Assembly (NCBI GenBank): GCA_030038395.1
Contig: JASHOZ010000025.1
Location: 1-64,000, forward strand
Direction: 5' to 3'
DNA: 64,000 nucleotides
Source: Nitrososphaerales archaeon
GTDB taxonomy: Archaea; Thermoproteota; Nitrososphaeria; Nitrososphaerales; Gagatemarchaeaceae
The notes under the pieces were generated by a model. It was not told the origin of the DNA. It saw nothing but the letters and a program-made list of their open reading frames with translations, and made no database searches. The position numbers were made by a program, and so were the translations under genes. Shown here piece after piece: positions 32,910 through 42,389 of this stretch (position 1 is the stretch's first letter; each line of letters begins with the position of its first letter).

Positions 32910-35093
32910 TTGGTTTCTGACTATGCTCTACTCGCCCTAGGCGTCTCGCTGTTCGCCCTCGTGAACGCGGCCGCGCTGTGGGCGTACCTGAGGCGTCAGA
33001 GCAGGGGGACGCAACGGATGACGGACATCGCCGATGCCGTCAAGGAGGGCGCCGCTGCCTTCCTCCGGCGCGAGTACAAGGTGATAGCCCCCGTCGCGGT
33101 CGTCATCGCGCTGCTCATCTACGGCCTAATCGACTACCCCAATGGGACGGGCGGCGCGACGGCCGCCGGGTTCGCCCTCGGCGCGACGCTCTCGGCCGTG
33201 GCGGGATACATCGGGATGGCCGTGACGGTCAGGACGAGCTCCCGGACGGCGGAGGCCGCGAAGAAGGGCCTAGGGAGCGCTCTGACGCTCGCCTTCAGAG
33301 GGGGAGGGGTGATGGGGATGACGGTGGTGGGATTCGACCTCCTGGGGCTTTCGGTCTTCTACCTCGCGTTCGGCTCGCAGATCGCCTCGAATCCAATCAC
33401 GATCGCCGGACTGGGCTTCGGCGCGTCCCTCATAGCGATGTTCATGAGGGTGTCCGGGGGCATCTACACGAAGGCGGCTGACGTGGGCGCAGACCTCGTC
33501 GGCAAGGTCGAGGCTGGGATACCGGAGGACGACCCGCGCAACCCGGCAGTGATCGCTGACAATGTGGGCGACAACGTCGGCGACTGCGCCGGAATGGGGG
33601 CCGACGTGTACGAGTCGTATGTGGTGACGTCGATAGCTGCGATGATACTCGGCGCCCTGATATTTCTTGGAGTAAAGGGCGGGACCCTGGCGCTTCCCTC
33701 CGCTCTTGTCTCCGCGATCAGCTCAAACCAGCTGCTCGTTTACCCGCTTCTGCTCGGCGCCGCCGGGATAATAGGGTCGATAGTGGGTTCGCTCTACGTC
33801 AGGACCTCCATAAAGTCTAACCCGCTGGGCGCGCTGAACGTCGCGCTTCTCATCGGTGGGGCGGCTACTGTCATCATCGACTTCGTGCTGGGTGACGCGC
33901 TCTTCGGCGGAGCGGGCTTCAGCTACTACCTGTTCGGCGCGGCGGTCGTCGGCGTCGTCGTCGTCATCGTGATTGAGAACGTTGCCAATTACTTCACGTC
34001 CTACTCCTACCCGCCGGTGAGGGAGATCGCACAGGCCTCAGAGACGGGGGCGGCGACGAACTTTCTCGCAGGGTTCTCGACGGGGCTGAAGAGTACGGCT
34101 CCGTCCGCGCTGGTCCTCGTGGCGGCCATCGCCTCCTCGTACGCGCTCGGGTACTTCGGGTCGGGAGCCTCGGGCTCCGCGGCTCAGTTCGTCGGGGTGT
34201 ACGCGACCGCCATCGCGACGATGTCGATGCTCTCGCTGACGGGCATCATAATGTCGATTGACTCCTTCGGCCCGATAACCGACAACGCGAACGGGATAGT
34301 GGAGATGTCAGGGATGGATCAGTCCGTGAGGGAGGTCACAGACGAGCTCGACGCCATCGGGAACACGACGAAGGCGACCACGAAGGCGTTCGCAGTGATG
34401 TCCGCCGCGCTAGCCGCCGTCTCCATATTCATGGCCTTCCAGAACGAAGCGAGCCGGATCATCGCGGAGCACCCGAACCTCGTCGCAACGTACGCCTCCA
34501 GCCTCGTGAACGGGCAGCTTGTGTTCACGCTGTCGGACCCCGTAGTGATCATCGGACTCTTCATAGGGGGCCTGCTCCCGTTCTACTTCTCGAGCTTCCT
34601 GATCGCCGCTGTCCAGAGGGCCGCCTTCGAGATGGTCAACGAGGTCAGGAGGCAGTTCAGAGAGATCCCGGGCATCATGGACGGGAGCGGTAAGCCTGAC
34701 TACGCGAAGTGCGTCGACATCAGCACCTCTGCAGCGATACGAGAGCTTGCTCGCCCGGCTCTCCTCGCGGTCGCCACGCCTCTCGTCGTAGGGTTCCTGC
34801 TAGGGCCGCTCGCCCTCGGCGGGCTCCTCATCGGAAGCGTCGTGTCAGGCGTCTTCCTGGCCTTCCTGATGACCAACGGAGGGGCGGCGTGGGACAACGC
34901 GAAGAAGTACATAGAGACGGGCCAGCTCGGAGGGAAGAGGTCCTCCGCACATCAGGCAGCGGTGATGGGGGACACCGTGGGCGACCCGTTCAAGGACACC
35001 GCGGGCCCCGCGATAAACTCCCTGATCAAGGTCCTCAACACCATCTCGATAGTGTTCATATCGGCGATCGTGCTGTTCGCACTCTTCGCTTAG
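32910..35093 (+). CDS. hppA: Membrane-bound proton-pumping pyrophosphatase (K+-independent type)
   Basis: A 727-residue protein with about 16 membrane helices. The pyrophosphate-binding DVGADLVGKVE, the metal motif DNVGDNVGDCAGMGADVYES, and the C-terminal GDTVGDPFKDTAGP are all intact. The residue after GNTT is Lys (GNTTKA, about 487), which marks K+-independent H+-PPases, whereas K+-dependent ones have Ala. The enzyme hydrolyses pyrophosphate and pumps protons out, adding to the gradient made by the oxidase at 36-39 kb. The TTG start lies about 30 bases after a TATA-like GCTTATTAG. Confidence 0.96.
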   Translation: MVSDYALLALGVSLFALVNAAALWAYLRRQSRGTQRMTDIADAVKEGAAAFLRREYKVIAPVAVVIALLIYGLIDYPNGTGGATAAGFALGATLSAVAGYIGMAVTVRTSSRTAEAAKKGLGSALTLAFRGGGVMGMTVVGFDLLGLSVFYLAFGSQIASNPITIAGLGFGASLIAMFMRVSGGIYTKAADVGADLVGKVEAGIPEDDPRNPAVIADNVGDNVGDCAGMGADVYESYVVTSIAAMILGALIFLGVKGGTLALPSALVSAISSNQLLVYPLLLGAAGIIGSIVGSLYVRTSIKSNPLGALNVALLIGGAATVIIDFVLGDALFGGAGFSYYLFGAAVVGVVVVIVIENVANYFTSYSYPPVREIAQASETGAATNFLAGFSTGLKSTAPSALVLVAAIASSYALGYFGSGASGSAAQFVGVYATAIATMSMLSLTGIIMSIDSFGPITDNANGIVEMSGMDQSVREVTDELDAIGNTTKATTKAFAVMSAALAAVSIFMAFQNEASRIIAEHPNLVATYASSLVNGQLVFTLSDPVVIIGLFIGGLLPFYFSSFLIAAVQRAAFEMVNEVRRQFREIPGIMDGSGKPDYAKCVDISTSAAIRELARPALLAVATPLVVGFLLGPLALGGLLIGSVVSGVFLAFLMTNGGAAWDNAKKYIETGQLGGKRSSAHQAAVMGDTVGDPFKDTAGPAINSLIKVLNTISIVFISAIVLFALFA

Positions 35094-35377
35094 CTGTGAT
35101 TGCGTGGCGTGGCCACCGCGGCGGCGCAAGGGGCTCGCGCGTGATGGAGGTGGGTGAGGGACATCCTGCGAGGAGAACCCCCCACGCTTTCGGACCCTCG
35201 TGAATGCGCTCACTGACGGGAGCCACTGCAGGCGCACGCGTAACCGCTCCGCCAACCCACCGCAATCGAAGCGCGTCCGCCACGGTAATTATGCGTTGAG
35301 GCGGAGGTCAGGGGACGCCGCGGTCTCTAGGGGTGCCGCCGCACTGTTAAGAGGGCGGAGGCTGCCGAAAGGCGGCG

Positions 35378-35998
35378 TTGGAGAGGGACACGTGGCTCAG
35401 CTGGTACGCGGGCCGCAAGCCCGAGGTGGGGGTCGTAAGATTCGCCGAGGTGTTGAAGGAGGCGAGGGCCGAGAGTGTCCTCGACGTCGGATGCGGGACC
35501 GGGCGGCACACGACCTACATGGCGAAGCAGGGCTTCTCAGTCTCAGCCTTCGACTGGTCGACGGCGTCGATCCAAAAGGCCAGGGAAGCGCTGGAGAGAG
35601 AGGGCCTCACAGCCAACCTGACCGTATGGGACATGAACGAGAAGCCCCTCCCTTACCCGTCGGGGTTCTTCGACGCCGTATTGGCAGTCCGGGTATTCCA
35701 TCACGGGTACAGGGACCAGGTGGCAGGCGCGGCGGCGGAGATGACGCGTGTCACCAAGCGGCGCGGGCTTCTGTACGCCGAAGTGCCGACGACCGGCAGG
35801 CTCCTCGCGGAGCGGGAGAGAGGGGTGAAGTTCGAGGAGGCGGGCGACGGCACGTTCGTCCCGCTGAGCGGAGACGAGCGAGGCGTCCCACACCGGTTCC
35901 TTACCGAGGAGGGGTTGCTCCTGCTCTTTGACCGGTTCTCGCCACTGGCCGTCGCGAGGCGCCAGCAGCACATCTGCCTTACGGCGAGGCGCAAGTAG
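35378..35998 (+). CDS. Class I SAM-dependent methyltransferase
   Basis: This 206-residue enzyme has motif I VLDVGCGTGRHT (about residue 34), motif II SAFDWS, and YPSGFFDAVLAVRVFHH as the motif IV region. The Methyltransf_11/25-type fold acts on small molecules, but the substrate is unknown. The TTG at 35378 lies after a TATA-like CTGTTAAG. A short T-run follows its stop, before the oxidase promoter. It is not obviously linked to its neighbours. Confidence 0.8.
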   Translation: MERDTWLSWYAGRKPEVGVVRFAEVLKEARAESVLDVGCGTGRHTTYMAKQGFSVSAFDWSTASIQKAREALEREGLTANLTVWDMNEKPLPYPSGFFDAVLAVRVFHHGYRDQVAGAAAEMTRVTKRRGLLYAEVPTTGRLLAERERGVKFEEAGDGTFVPLSGDERGVPHRFLTEEGLLLLFDRFSPLAVARRQQHICLTARRK

Positions 35999-36070
35999 CG
36001 GCGCGCCTTTTTCGGTCGGCCCCGCCAAAACTTATAACCACAATTGGGCCGGTTCGGCGCGTCCTTCCTA

Positions 36071-36709
36071 ATGTATTCGGGTGTACTGGCCGCCACTCCA
36101 CCCACCGTAGCTACATGGACAAGGGTCTACGACGTGTACCTGACGCTCGGAGTCGGGACAGCGGTCGTGGTCATATCGGCTCTCCTGTACGCTGTCGTGC
36201 GCTACAGGTCTCGGGGCCAGAAGGAGCCGGTGCAGGGAGCTAAGCAGCACGGGTGGAAGGCAGTGCTCGCCATAGTGCTTGTCATGGGGGTCATACTGGC
36301 GATCGCCGGCTCCCAGACTTTTGCAGGGTTCACGAACATCGAGATCCCCAACTCCCCAGGCACCGTGACCGTTAGCGTCACTGGATTCAGGTGGGGGTGG
36401 AACTTCACCTACCCCGACGGCCAGTACGTCATAGGCGATCTGACGGTCCCGGTCAACACGATCGTGATTCTGAACATAACCAGCAGCGACGTCTACCATA
36501 CGTTCGGCATCGCGATGCTGGACGTCAAGGAGGACGCGATCCCCGGTAAGGTCAACCAGCTCTGGTTCAACATGACTGAGATGGGGAACTACACCGACGC
36601 AATCAGGTGCTACCAGCTCTGCGGCGTGGGGCACGCCTTCATGATCGCCAACCTTACGGTGGTCAGCCAGTCGCAGTGGAACGCCACGTTCGGAGCGCAG
36701 AAGGGGTGA
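36071..36709 (+). CDS. coxB: Heme-copper oxidase subunit II (CuA)
   Basis: This 212-residue protein has two N-terminal membrane helices (about 18-38 and 58-80) and a periplasmic-type cupredoxin domain. The CuA site is complete: His in VYHTFG, then CYQLCGVGHAFM, which supplies both Cys, the second His and the Met, and a DVKEDAIPG loop. It accepts electrons from an outer donor, here most likely a blue copper protein, and passes them to subunit I. The ATG at 36071 follows a TATA-like CTTATAACC by about 36 bases. The next gene starts six bases after its stop. Confidence 0.93.
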   Translation: MYSGVLAATPPTVATWTRVYDVYLTLGVGTAVVVISALLYAVVRYRSRGQKEPVQGAKQHGWKAVLAIVLVMGVILAIAGSQTFAGFTNIEIPNSPGTVTVSVTGFRWGWNFTYPDGQYVIGDLTVPVNTIVILNITSSDVYHTFGIAMLDVKEDAIPGKVNQLWFNMTEMGNYTDAIRCYQLCGVGHAFMIANLTVVSQSQWNATFGAQKG

Positions 36710-36714
36710 CCTGA

Positions 36715-39192
36715 CTGGGCACAAAAGAGTGGCTGAAGCACTGGCTCTTCACCACAGACCACAAGCAGGTCGGCCTGCTATACATGTTCACCGCGCTCTA
36801 CTTCGGCGTTGTAGGGGCGGTGCTCGCGCTCCTCATGCGCGTCCAGCTGTCAGTCCCCAACAACGACTTCCTGGAAGCCGCATACTACAACCAGGCGGTC
36901 ACGATGCACGGGCTGATAATGATCTTCTGGTTCCTCTCCCCCTTGGGGGTCGCGCTCTTCAACTACCTGGTCCCGCTCCAGATCGGCGCCAAGGACCTCG
37001 CCTTCCCGAGGCTCAACGCCCTCACCTATTGGCTCTTCCTAGCCGGCGGCCTCATGGCGGTCTTGAGCTTCTTCGTCCCTGGAGGGGCGGCCGCAGCAGG
37101 CTGGACCTCGTACGAACCGCTCGCAGGGCCGGTCTACTCGCCTGGCCCAGGCCCCACCATGACCTACCTCGGTTTGATGCTCATGGCTGCGTCGGTGACC
37201 GTGGGGAGCGTGAACTTCATCGCCACCATCCTGTGGCTACGCAGGCCCGGGATGAGACTCTCGGACATGCCGATGTTCAGCTGGTTCGCGCTGTTCACAG
37301 TAGTGGCGATGCTCTTCGCGTTCCCCTCGATAATCGCCGCCTTCCTTCTCGTCCTCACTGACAGGCTCATCGGGACGGTGCTCTACGCGCCGCCCTCCAT
37401 ACTCAACGTCCCCGGAATCGACCCTTCACTCCTCTGGGACGACCTCTTCTGGTTCTTCGGGCACCCTGAGGTGTACATAGTCCTGCTCCCGGCCTTCGGG
37501 GTGATCGCCGACATCACGCCGGCCTTCACCGGCCGCCCGCTGGACGGCAGGAACTGGATTCTCATCTCTGTGGCCGCGATAGTGCTGCCCATCAGCTTCG
37601 GCGTCTGGATGCATCACATGTTCCTGACCGGCATCCCCAACGTCCTGCTGGAGGTCTTCGACGTCTCTACAGAGATCGTCTCGATTCCATTCGGCATAAT
37701 AGTGATAATGTTCATCCTGTCCATGGTCCACGGGCGCATCCAGTTCAAGACGCCGCTCCTCTTCATAGTCGGGGCGCTCGTCCTCTTCATAATCGGGGGG
37801 ATAATGGGGGTCTTCCTCTCGTCGCCTGTCCTTGACCGGGTGTACAACGGCTCCTACTTCGTGGTGTCGCACTTCCACTACGTGATGGTCGGCGCAACGA
37901 TCTTCGGCCTATTCGCCGGCATCTACTACTGGCTCCCCAAGATGACTGGGAGGATGTACAACGAGTCCCTCGGGAAGGTGCACTTCATCATCTCATTCAT
38001 CGGCTTCAACGTCCTCTACGCGCCTATGATGCTGCTGAGCGACATGCCTAGACGCATCTTCACGTACCAGAACATAGGCGACTGGGCCCAGCTCAACGGC
38101 ATAGCGACGGTGGGTGCGTTCATCTTCGCGGGCGCGCAGATAATCGTGGCATACAACCTCCTGCACACATGGTTCCGCGGGCCGCCTTCGGGGCCCAACC
38201 CGTGGGGATCGCAGAGCCCCGAGTGGTCTACCCCCGCGACGGGGAGCGTCCCAGTCGCTCCAGTAGAGACGGAGCCGGCTGGAGGATGGATCGGGCAGCT
38301 GCCAGGTCCTCAGTCCGCCTCCGTCAGCGGGCCGTCCCCCGTGTCGCACGCGATGTCGGCGGTCTCCCACGAAGTCCACCTCAGCAGCAGGCCGCTCACC
38401 CTGTCAGCCGGAGTGATGCTGTTCCTGACGGGGGCCGCCCTCTATCCAGGCGGCGCCATCCAGCTGTCGGTCCTTACCATACCGCCAGGAGTCTTCCCGC
38501 TAGCGCTGATGGTCCTCGGGGTCGGAGTATTCGCCGCGTCCATCGTCGGATGGGCGTGGGACGACATCCGCAACAAATTCGTCGGTCCGGCAGGGGACCC
38601 TGGAGGCGACAGGTGGCCGTACGACGAAGTCCCGAAGATGAAGCTCGGGATGTGGGTCTTCCTCTCCTCCGAGATCGTCCTGTTCGGGACTCTGCTGGGC
38701 GCCTACATCTTCATCCGCGAAGCGGCCTTGGAGTGGCCCTCCCCGGCGTCGGTGCACGACATACCCTTGGCCACCGCGAACACGTTGATCCTGCTCACGA
38801 GCGGGTTCACCATGGCCATGGCGGTCTACGCGATCCGAAAGGGCGACCAGCGCGGCCTCCTCGGCTGGCTCGTGGCCACCTTCGTCCTCGGCTCGACGTT
38901 CATCGGGGTCAAGATCTCAGAGTGGCTCGGGCTCTTCTCCGGCGCGGCGCCGTTCCTCCCCAGCTCGTCGAACCCGGTCACCGCGCTGGCGGCGAGCATA
39001 TACTACGTCGTGGTCGGCCTGCACGGGGCGCACGTCGTCGCAGGCCTCGTGGTGCTGGTGTACCTGATGAAGAAAACTGCCCGCGGTGGATTCACGAAGG
39101 ACGACCACATGTCCATAGAGAACTTCGCCCTCTACTGGGCGTTCGTCGAGATAGTGTGGTGCTTTGTGTTCCCGCTCTTCTACCTGCTTTGA
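36715..39192 (+). CDS. coxA: Fused heme-copper oxidase subunits I+III, CTG start
   Basis: This protein of about 825 residues has subunit I in residues 1-500, with heme and CuB ligands in MHGLIMIFW, HPEVYIVLLPAFG (His-Tyr cross-link pair), HHMF and HFHYVMVG. Subunit III lies at about 550-825 (KLGMWVFLSSEIVLFG and LHGAHVVAG). The conserved N-terminal WLFTTDHKQVGLLY lies upstream of the first ATG (36784), and the only upstream start candidates are CTG codons. CTG 36715 has GGTGA five bases before it. HPEVY with Glu and Tyr indicates an A-type proton-pumping oxidase. Subunit fusion of this kind is known in archaea. Confidence 0.92.
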   Translation: MGTKEWLKHWLFTTDHKQVGLLYMFTALYFGVVGAVLALLMRVQLSVPNNDFLEAAYYNQAVTMHGLIMIFWFLSPLGVALFNYLVPLQIGAKDLAFPRLNALTYWLFLAGGLMAVLSFFVPGGAAAAGWTSYEPLAGPVYSPGPGPTMTYLGLMLMAASVTVGSVNFIATILWLRRPGMRLSDMPMFSWFALFTVVAMLFAFPSIIAAFLLVLTDRLIGTVLYAPPSILNVPGIDPSLLWDDLFWFFGHPEVYIVLLPAFGVIADITPAFTGRPLDGRNWILISVAAIVLPISFGVWMHHMFLTGIPNVLLEVFDVSTEIVSIPFGIIVIMFILSMVHGRIQFKTPLLFIVGALVLFIIGGIMGVFLSSPVLDRVYNGSYFVVSHFHYVMVGATIFGLFAGIYYWLPKMTGRMYNESLGKVHFIISFIGFNVLYAPMMLLSDMPRRIFTYQNIGDWAQLNGIATVGAFIFAGAQIIVAYNLLHTWFRGPPSGPNPWGSQSPEWSTPATGSVPVAPVETEPAGGWIGQLPGPQSASVSGPSPVSHAMSAVSHEVHLSSRPLTLSAGVMLFLTGAALYPGGAIQLSVLTIPPGVFPLALMVLGVGVFAASIVGWAWDDIRNKFVGPAGDPGGDRWPYDEVPKMKLGMWVFLSSEIVLFGTLLGAYIFIREAALEWPSPASVHDIPLATANTLILLTSGFTMAMAVYAIRKGDQRGLLGWLVATFVLGSTFIGVKISEWLGLFSGAAPFLPSSSNPVTALAASIYYVVVGLHGAHVVAGLVVLVYLMKKTARGGFTKDDHMSIENFALYWAFVEIVWCFVFPLFYLL

Positions 39193-39202
39193 GTGAGGAG
39201 AG

Positions 39203-39460
39203 ATGAAGACTTCCACAATAGCGGGCGTCTGGGCGTACATGGTCGTCGCTGTACTCACGGAGACCGCCACGTTCTACTACGTCACCAACGTTACCGCGCA
39301 GACGGTCGTCATCTCCCTGTTGGCGCTGAGCCAGGCGACGGCCGTGGCCATATTCTACATGCAGCTGAAGGACGAGCCGGGGTCGATCAGGATATTCGCG
39401 CTGGTCGGTGTCATGTTCCTCTCCGCTCTCCTTATAGCGATGGTGGCGTCGCTGGGGTGA
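39203..39460 (+). CDS. Cytochrome c oxidase subunit IV-like protein
   Basis: This 85-residue protein has three membrane helices (about 5-25, 32-52 and 62-84) and a short YMQLKDEPGS loop, the layout of prokaryotic COX subunit IV. The ATG has a strong Shine-Dalgarno sequence (GAGGAGAG). It sits 10 bases after the fused subunit I+III gene and overlaps or abuts the start of the cupredoxin gene. Its role is likely structural stabilisation of the oxidase complex. Confidence 0.8.
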   Translation: MKTSTIAGVWAYMVVAVLTETATFYYVTNVTAQTVVISLLALSQATAVAIFYMQLKDEPGSIRIFALVGVMFLSALLIAMVASLG

Positions 39461-39468
39461 GACTGGAC

Positions 39469-40191
39469 ATGGAGGTCGAGGGTCCGCCGAAGGCGAGCCG
39501 CGCCGTGCTGCTGTCGCTGGGGATAGGCATGATCTTGCTCGTGGCTCTGGTAGCGTCCGTGCTCGTGCTGAGGCTGCAGCCTGGGATTGGGTCGACCTGC
39601 ACCGGGTCGTGCACCGTCATCGCGGGGACGGTCGTGACGATGCCCTCAGGGGTCGGCGAAAACTCGCAGCTCAACTTCAGCCCGGACAAGATAACCGTGG
39701 TCATAGGGGTGAACAACACGGTCACCTTCCAGAATCTCGACTCGGCGAACCACACAGTCACATCTCTCACCAACATATTCAACTCGGGGATCATTGAGCC
39801 CGGGAAGACCTGGAACTACACGTTCACCACGGCGGGGAACTACACGTATCACTGCCTGATCCATCCGTGGATGCAGGGCGAGGTGGTAGTCAAGCAGAAC
39901 GCCCCGGGGAACATGCCCAGCACCGTGACGATCCCGCTCGGGACGTACGACACCCAGCGTTACAACTTCGAGCCTAGCAGCTTCGTTGTCTTCGTCGGAG
40001 TGAACAACACCGTGAAGTTCGTCAACGAGGACAGCCAGCCGCACACGGTCACGTTCGCGGGCCTCAACCTGACCTCCGGCGAGATAGCTCCCGGGGGCGC
40101 CTGGGTATACACGTTCAGCACCGCAGGCACTTACACATTCTACGGGGACGAGTCGTGGATGGTCGGGTCGATCACCATCCTTGCGACATAG
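39469..40191 (+). CDS. Membrane-anchored double-cupredoxin protein
   Basis: This 240-residue protein has an N-terminal membrane helix (about 10-32) and two cupredoxin domains, at about 45-142 and 150-240. The first has a full type 1 site (His in NHTVTS; YHCLIHPWM with Cys, His, Met). The second has the HTVTF histidine and keeps a terminal Met (DESWM) but lacks the Cys-His pair, so it is probably a copper-free or degraded domain. As the fourth gene of the oxidase operon it is the best candidate for the electron donor to CuA. ATG 39469 follows GGTGA by eight bases; GTG 39457 is an alternative. Confidence 0.85.
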   Translation: MEVEGPPKASRAVLLSLGIGMILLVALVASVLVLRLQPGIGSTCTGSCTVIAGTVVTMPSGVGENSQLNFSPDKITVVIGVNNTVTFQNLDSANHTVTSLTNIFNSGIIEPGKTWNYTFTTAGNYTYHCLIHPWMQGEVVVKQNAPGNMPSTVTIPLGTYDTQRYNFEPSSFVVFVGVNNTVKFVNEDSQPHTVTFAGLNLTSGEIAPGGAWVYTFSTAGTYTFYGDESWMVGSITILAT

Positions 40192-40200
40192 GGGTCGAGG

Positions 40201-41223
40201 TTGAGCGCAGACTCGCGAGCTAAGGAGGGGGAGCACCCCTACCGGGACGCCGATGCGAACGTCTTCCCGGGAAACTGGGACGTCGTGTCGGAGGCCCTCC
40301 TCAGGACCTACGAGCTCTGGTTCCCGCAGAACTGGAGCCCTGTAGACCTTCCATGGGAGGAGTGCGACGCGAAGAACTTCAGCTCGGATGAGGCCGTCGC
40401 CCAGGCTTACTGGCTGTCGAAGCTCGCGCTCTTCGAGAAGTCAGGGATAGGCGCCTTCGGGAGCGCCGCCGTCCAGGCCGCTACCCACAGGTTCGAGGAC
40501 CCCACGAAGAAGTTCCTTTCGGCCGTGGCGTTCGATGAGTGCAGGCACGACGAAGTGTGCAGGAGGGCTTGCGCGCGTGTCTGCCCCAACTTCCCGTACA
40601 AGTTCAAACCGAAGACGGCCCTAGAGGAGAAGGCCCACGCGAACATCATGGCCCTATACGAGAACGGCAGACGCTACTGGAGCGCGTTCAACGAGGCGTG
40701 GGGGAAGTACCCCCTCGAGCTCATCTTCTCGAGCTTCTTCTTCGCCGAGATAGGGGCGCAGCTGATCTTCAAGGAGGTCGGGGAGCGCTCGACTAACAAG
40801 GTCTACGCGAAGGCGTTCCAGAGCATCACGAGGGACGAGTCACGTCACCTTACGGGGACTCTCGCCATGCTTGAACGGCTCGCCGAGCGGATGGACGACG
40901 GCCAGAAGAAGCTGATCACGCGGCAGCTGAAGCACGGCTTCATCTATCTCTCCCCGCTGCTTTTCAGGCCGATGGAAGACTTCTGGAAACTCCCCTCCGA
41001 CTTCTTCGAGTACGACCAGAAGTTGGAAGCGCTCGCAGCGGACTCTGGCCTCGGCGTCCCCAAACCCGAGGAGCGGTCTGAAGCCTGGATGAAGGCGATC
41101 ACGCGGCACAAGTCCAAGATTGAAGAGCTCGGAATCCCTGTCCCAGAGATTAAGGAGATAGGACTCGCGGGACTCGAGGTCAGTGTGAAGAAGGGCGACG
41201 AGATAGTCGCCACGCCGCTCTAG
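40201..41223 (+). CDS. Ferritin-like diiron protein (R2-like)
   Basis: This 340-residue helical protein has the diiron ligand pattern of ribonucleotide reductase R2 and R2-like oxidases: an early Glu (LFEKSGIG), ExxH in DECRHDE (about residue 117), a Glu in FAEIGAQ and a second ExxH in DESRHLTG (about 215). It starts at TTG, nine bases after the oxidase operon, suggesting a link with oxygen metabolism. No R1 subunit gene is nearby, so a stand-alone oxygenase or R2-like ligand-binding oxidase is as likely as a nucleotide reductase. Its stop overlaps the convergent MFS gene by four bases. Confidence 0.75.
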   Translation: MSADSRAKEGEHPYRDADANVFPGNWDVVSEALLRTYELWFPQNWSPVDLPWEECDAKNFSSDEAVAQAYWLSKLALFEKSGIGAFGSAAVQAATHRFEDPTKKFLSAVAFDECRHDEVCRRACARVCPNFPYKFKPKTALEEKAHANIMALYENGRRYWSAFNEAWGKYPLELIFSSFFFAEIGAQLIFKEVGERSTNKVYAKAFQSITRDESRHLTGTLAMLERLAERMDDGQKKLITRQLKHGFIYLSPLLFRPMEDFWKLPSDFFEYDQKLEALAADSGLGVPKPEERSEAWMKAITRHKSKIEELGIPVPEIKEIGLAGLEVSVKKGDEIVATPL

Positions 41224-42389
41224 CCGCGGGGCCTTCTCGCCATCAAAAGCAGGGGCACGACGAAGATCATGCATAGCAGGGCGCTCGCTTCCCACGCGAC
41301 CGAGTACCCGTGGGTGTCTACGAAGTATGTGTAGAGCAGAGGCGGGAAGAAGGCGCCCGTCAGCTGGATGGCGTTCACCCACGCGATCGCGAGCCCGTCG
41401 TACCTCGCGCCGGCGGGGTTTACGTCCTTGGCGGCAGAGAAGGCGAAGGTGAACCCAAACCCTGCGACGACTCCGGCGAGAACAGAGGAAGCCAGCGCAG
41501 TGTAGATGCTGGGGTAGCCGCACATCAGCAGGGCGAGCCCGCTCCAGACCAGCACGAGGAGAAGGACCGTCTTCGGCTCCGTCGCCTTCTCGTACATCCT
41601 CCCAGCCCATATCGCGGTGAAGATTGGGAGGACGACGACCATGCTGCCCACGAGCCCCGCCGCAACTATCGGGTAGTGAAGGGACTTCTCCACATACACG
41701 ATCATGAACGAAGAGACCAGCACGTTCCCGACCGCGACCCCGAGGGTCACGAAGCCGATGAGGACGAGCTGCCTGTTCGCGATGATCGCGCCCAGTGCTG
41801 ACCTGTCGACCGAGAACTCTAGACCGCCGGGGTCGTTCGGAACCAGCCGGAATACTAGGACAGCCGTCAGGATGCCGAGGAAGCCGGCGAGGAGGAGGCT
41901 CTCTCTCCACCCGTACTCGCTGGCCAGGACGACCCATCCGAACAGCCCGATGACTCCCCCGAAGTCGTACGCGGCGTTGAACAGGCCGACGCCGGGGCCT
42001 GTCCTGTCTCCCATGTGCCTCGACACGAGGACCACCGCAGGGGCGAAGACCATCGCCATCCCCGCACCGACGGCGAACCTGAGCAGCGCAAACTGCGTGA
42101 GCGTCGTGCAGGCCGAGGTCCCCAGCACGGCGAAGGACGAGACGAGGACGCCAGCCACCACCACGCGCTTGGCGCCCCACTTAGCCGCCATCACCCCTCC
42201 GGGGATCTGGGTCAGCCCGAGCCCCAGGTAGAACGCCGCGGTCAGAGTCCCGAGGCCAGAAGTGCCGACGCCAAGGCTCGGCTCGACGAGGACGTAGATC
42301 GCCCCTATGTTGAGCCAGTTCACCGCGTAGACTACTCTGGCAAAGACCAACGAAGACACGGCGCCGCGCCTGACCAGCGGGTCGGCCAA
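41220..42389 (-). CDS. Major facilitator superfamily transporter
   Basis: This 389-residue protein has 12 predicted membrane helices in two halves. The loop between helices 2 and 3 reads GGVMAAKWGAKR, the usual MFS loop 2-3 motif (GxxADRxGRR-like), and a second basic loop lies between helices 8 and 9. The TTG at 42389 is chosen because it comes about 28 bases after GGATATAG on the minus strand; longer frames upstream are Arg/Pro-rich and not credible. The substrate is unknown. The end overlaps the diiron gene by four bases. Confidence 0.85.
   Translation of the reverse strand: MADPLVRRGAVSSLVFARVVYAVNWLNIGAIYVLVEPSLGVGTSGLGTLTAAFYLGLGLTQIPGGVMAAKWGAKRVVVAGVLVSSFAVLGTSACTTLTQFALLRFAVGAGMAMVFAPAVVLVSRHMGDRTGPGVGLFNAAYDFGGVIGLFGWVVLASEYGWRESLLLAGFLGILTAVLVFRLVPNDPGGLEFSVDRSALGAIIANRQLVLIGFVTLGVAVGNVLVSSFMIVYVEKSLHYPIVAAGLVGSMVVVLPIFTAIWAGRMYEKATEPKTVLLLVLVWSGLALLMCGYPSIYTALASSVLAGVVAGFGFTFAFSAAKDVNPAGARYDGLAIAWVNAIQLTGAFFPPLLYTYFVDTHGYSVAWEASALLCMIFVVPLLLMARRPRG

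Noticed and set aside
35392-35406. tRNA-like GTGGCTCAGCTGGTA
   Set aside because: It lies inside the methyltransferase reading frame, and no T-loop or acceptor stem with matching bases follows at tRNA distance.
40840-42180. Minus-strand 446-codon frame across the diiron and MFS genes
   Set aside because: It runs antisense to one real gene and out of frame with another; the translated sequence is Arg/Gly-rich with no domain.
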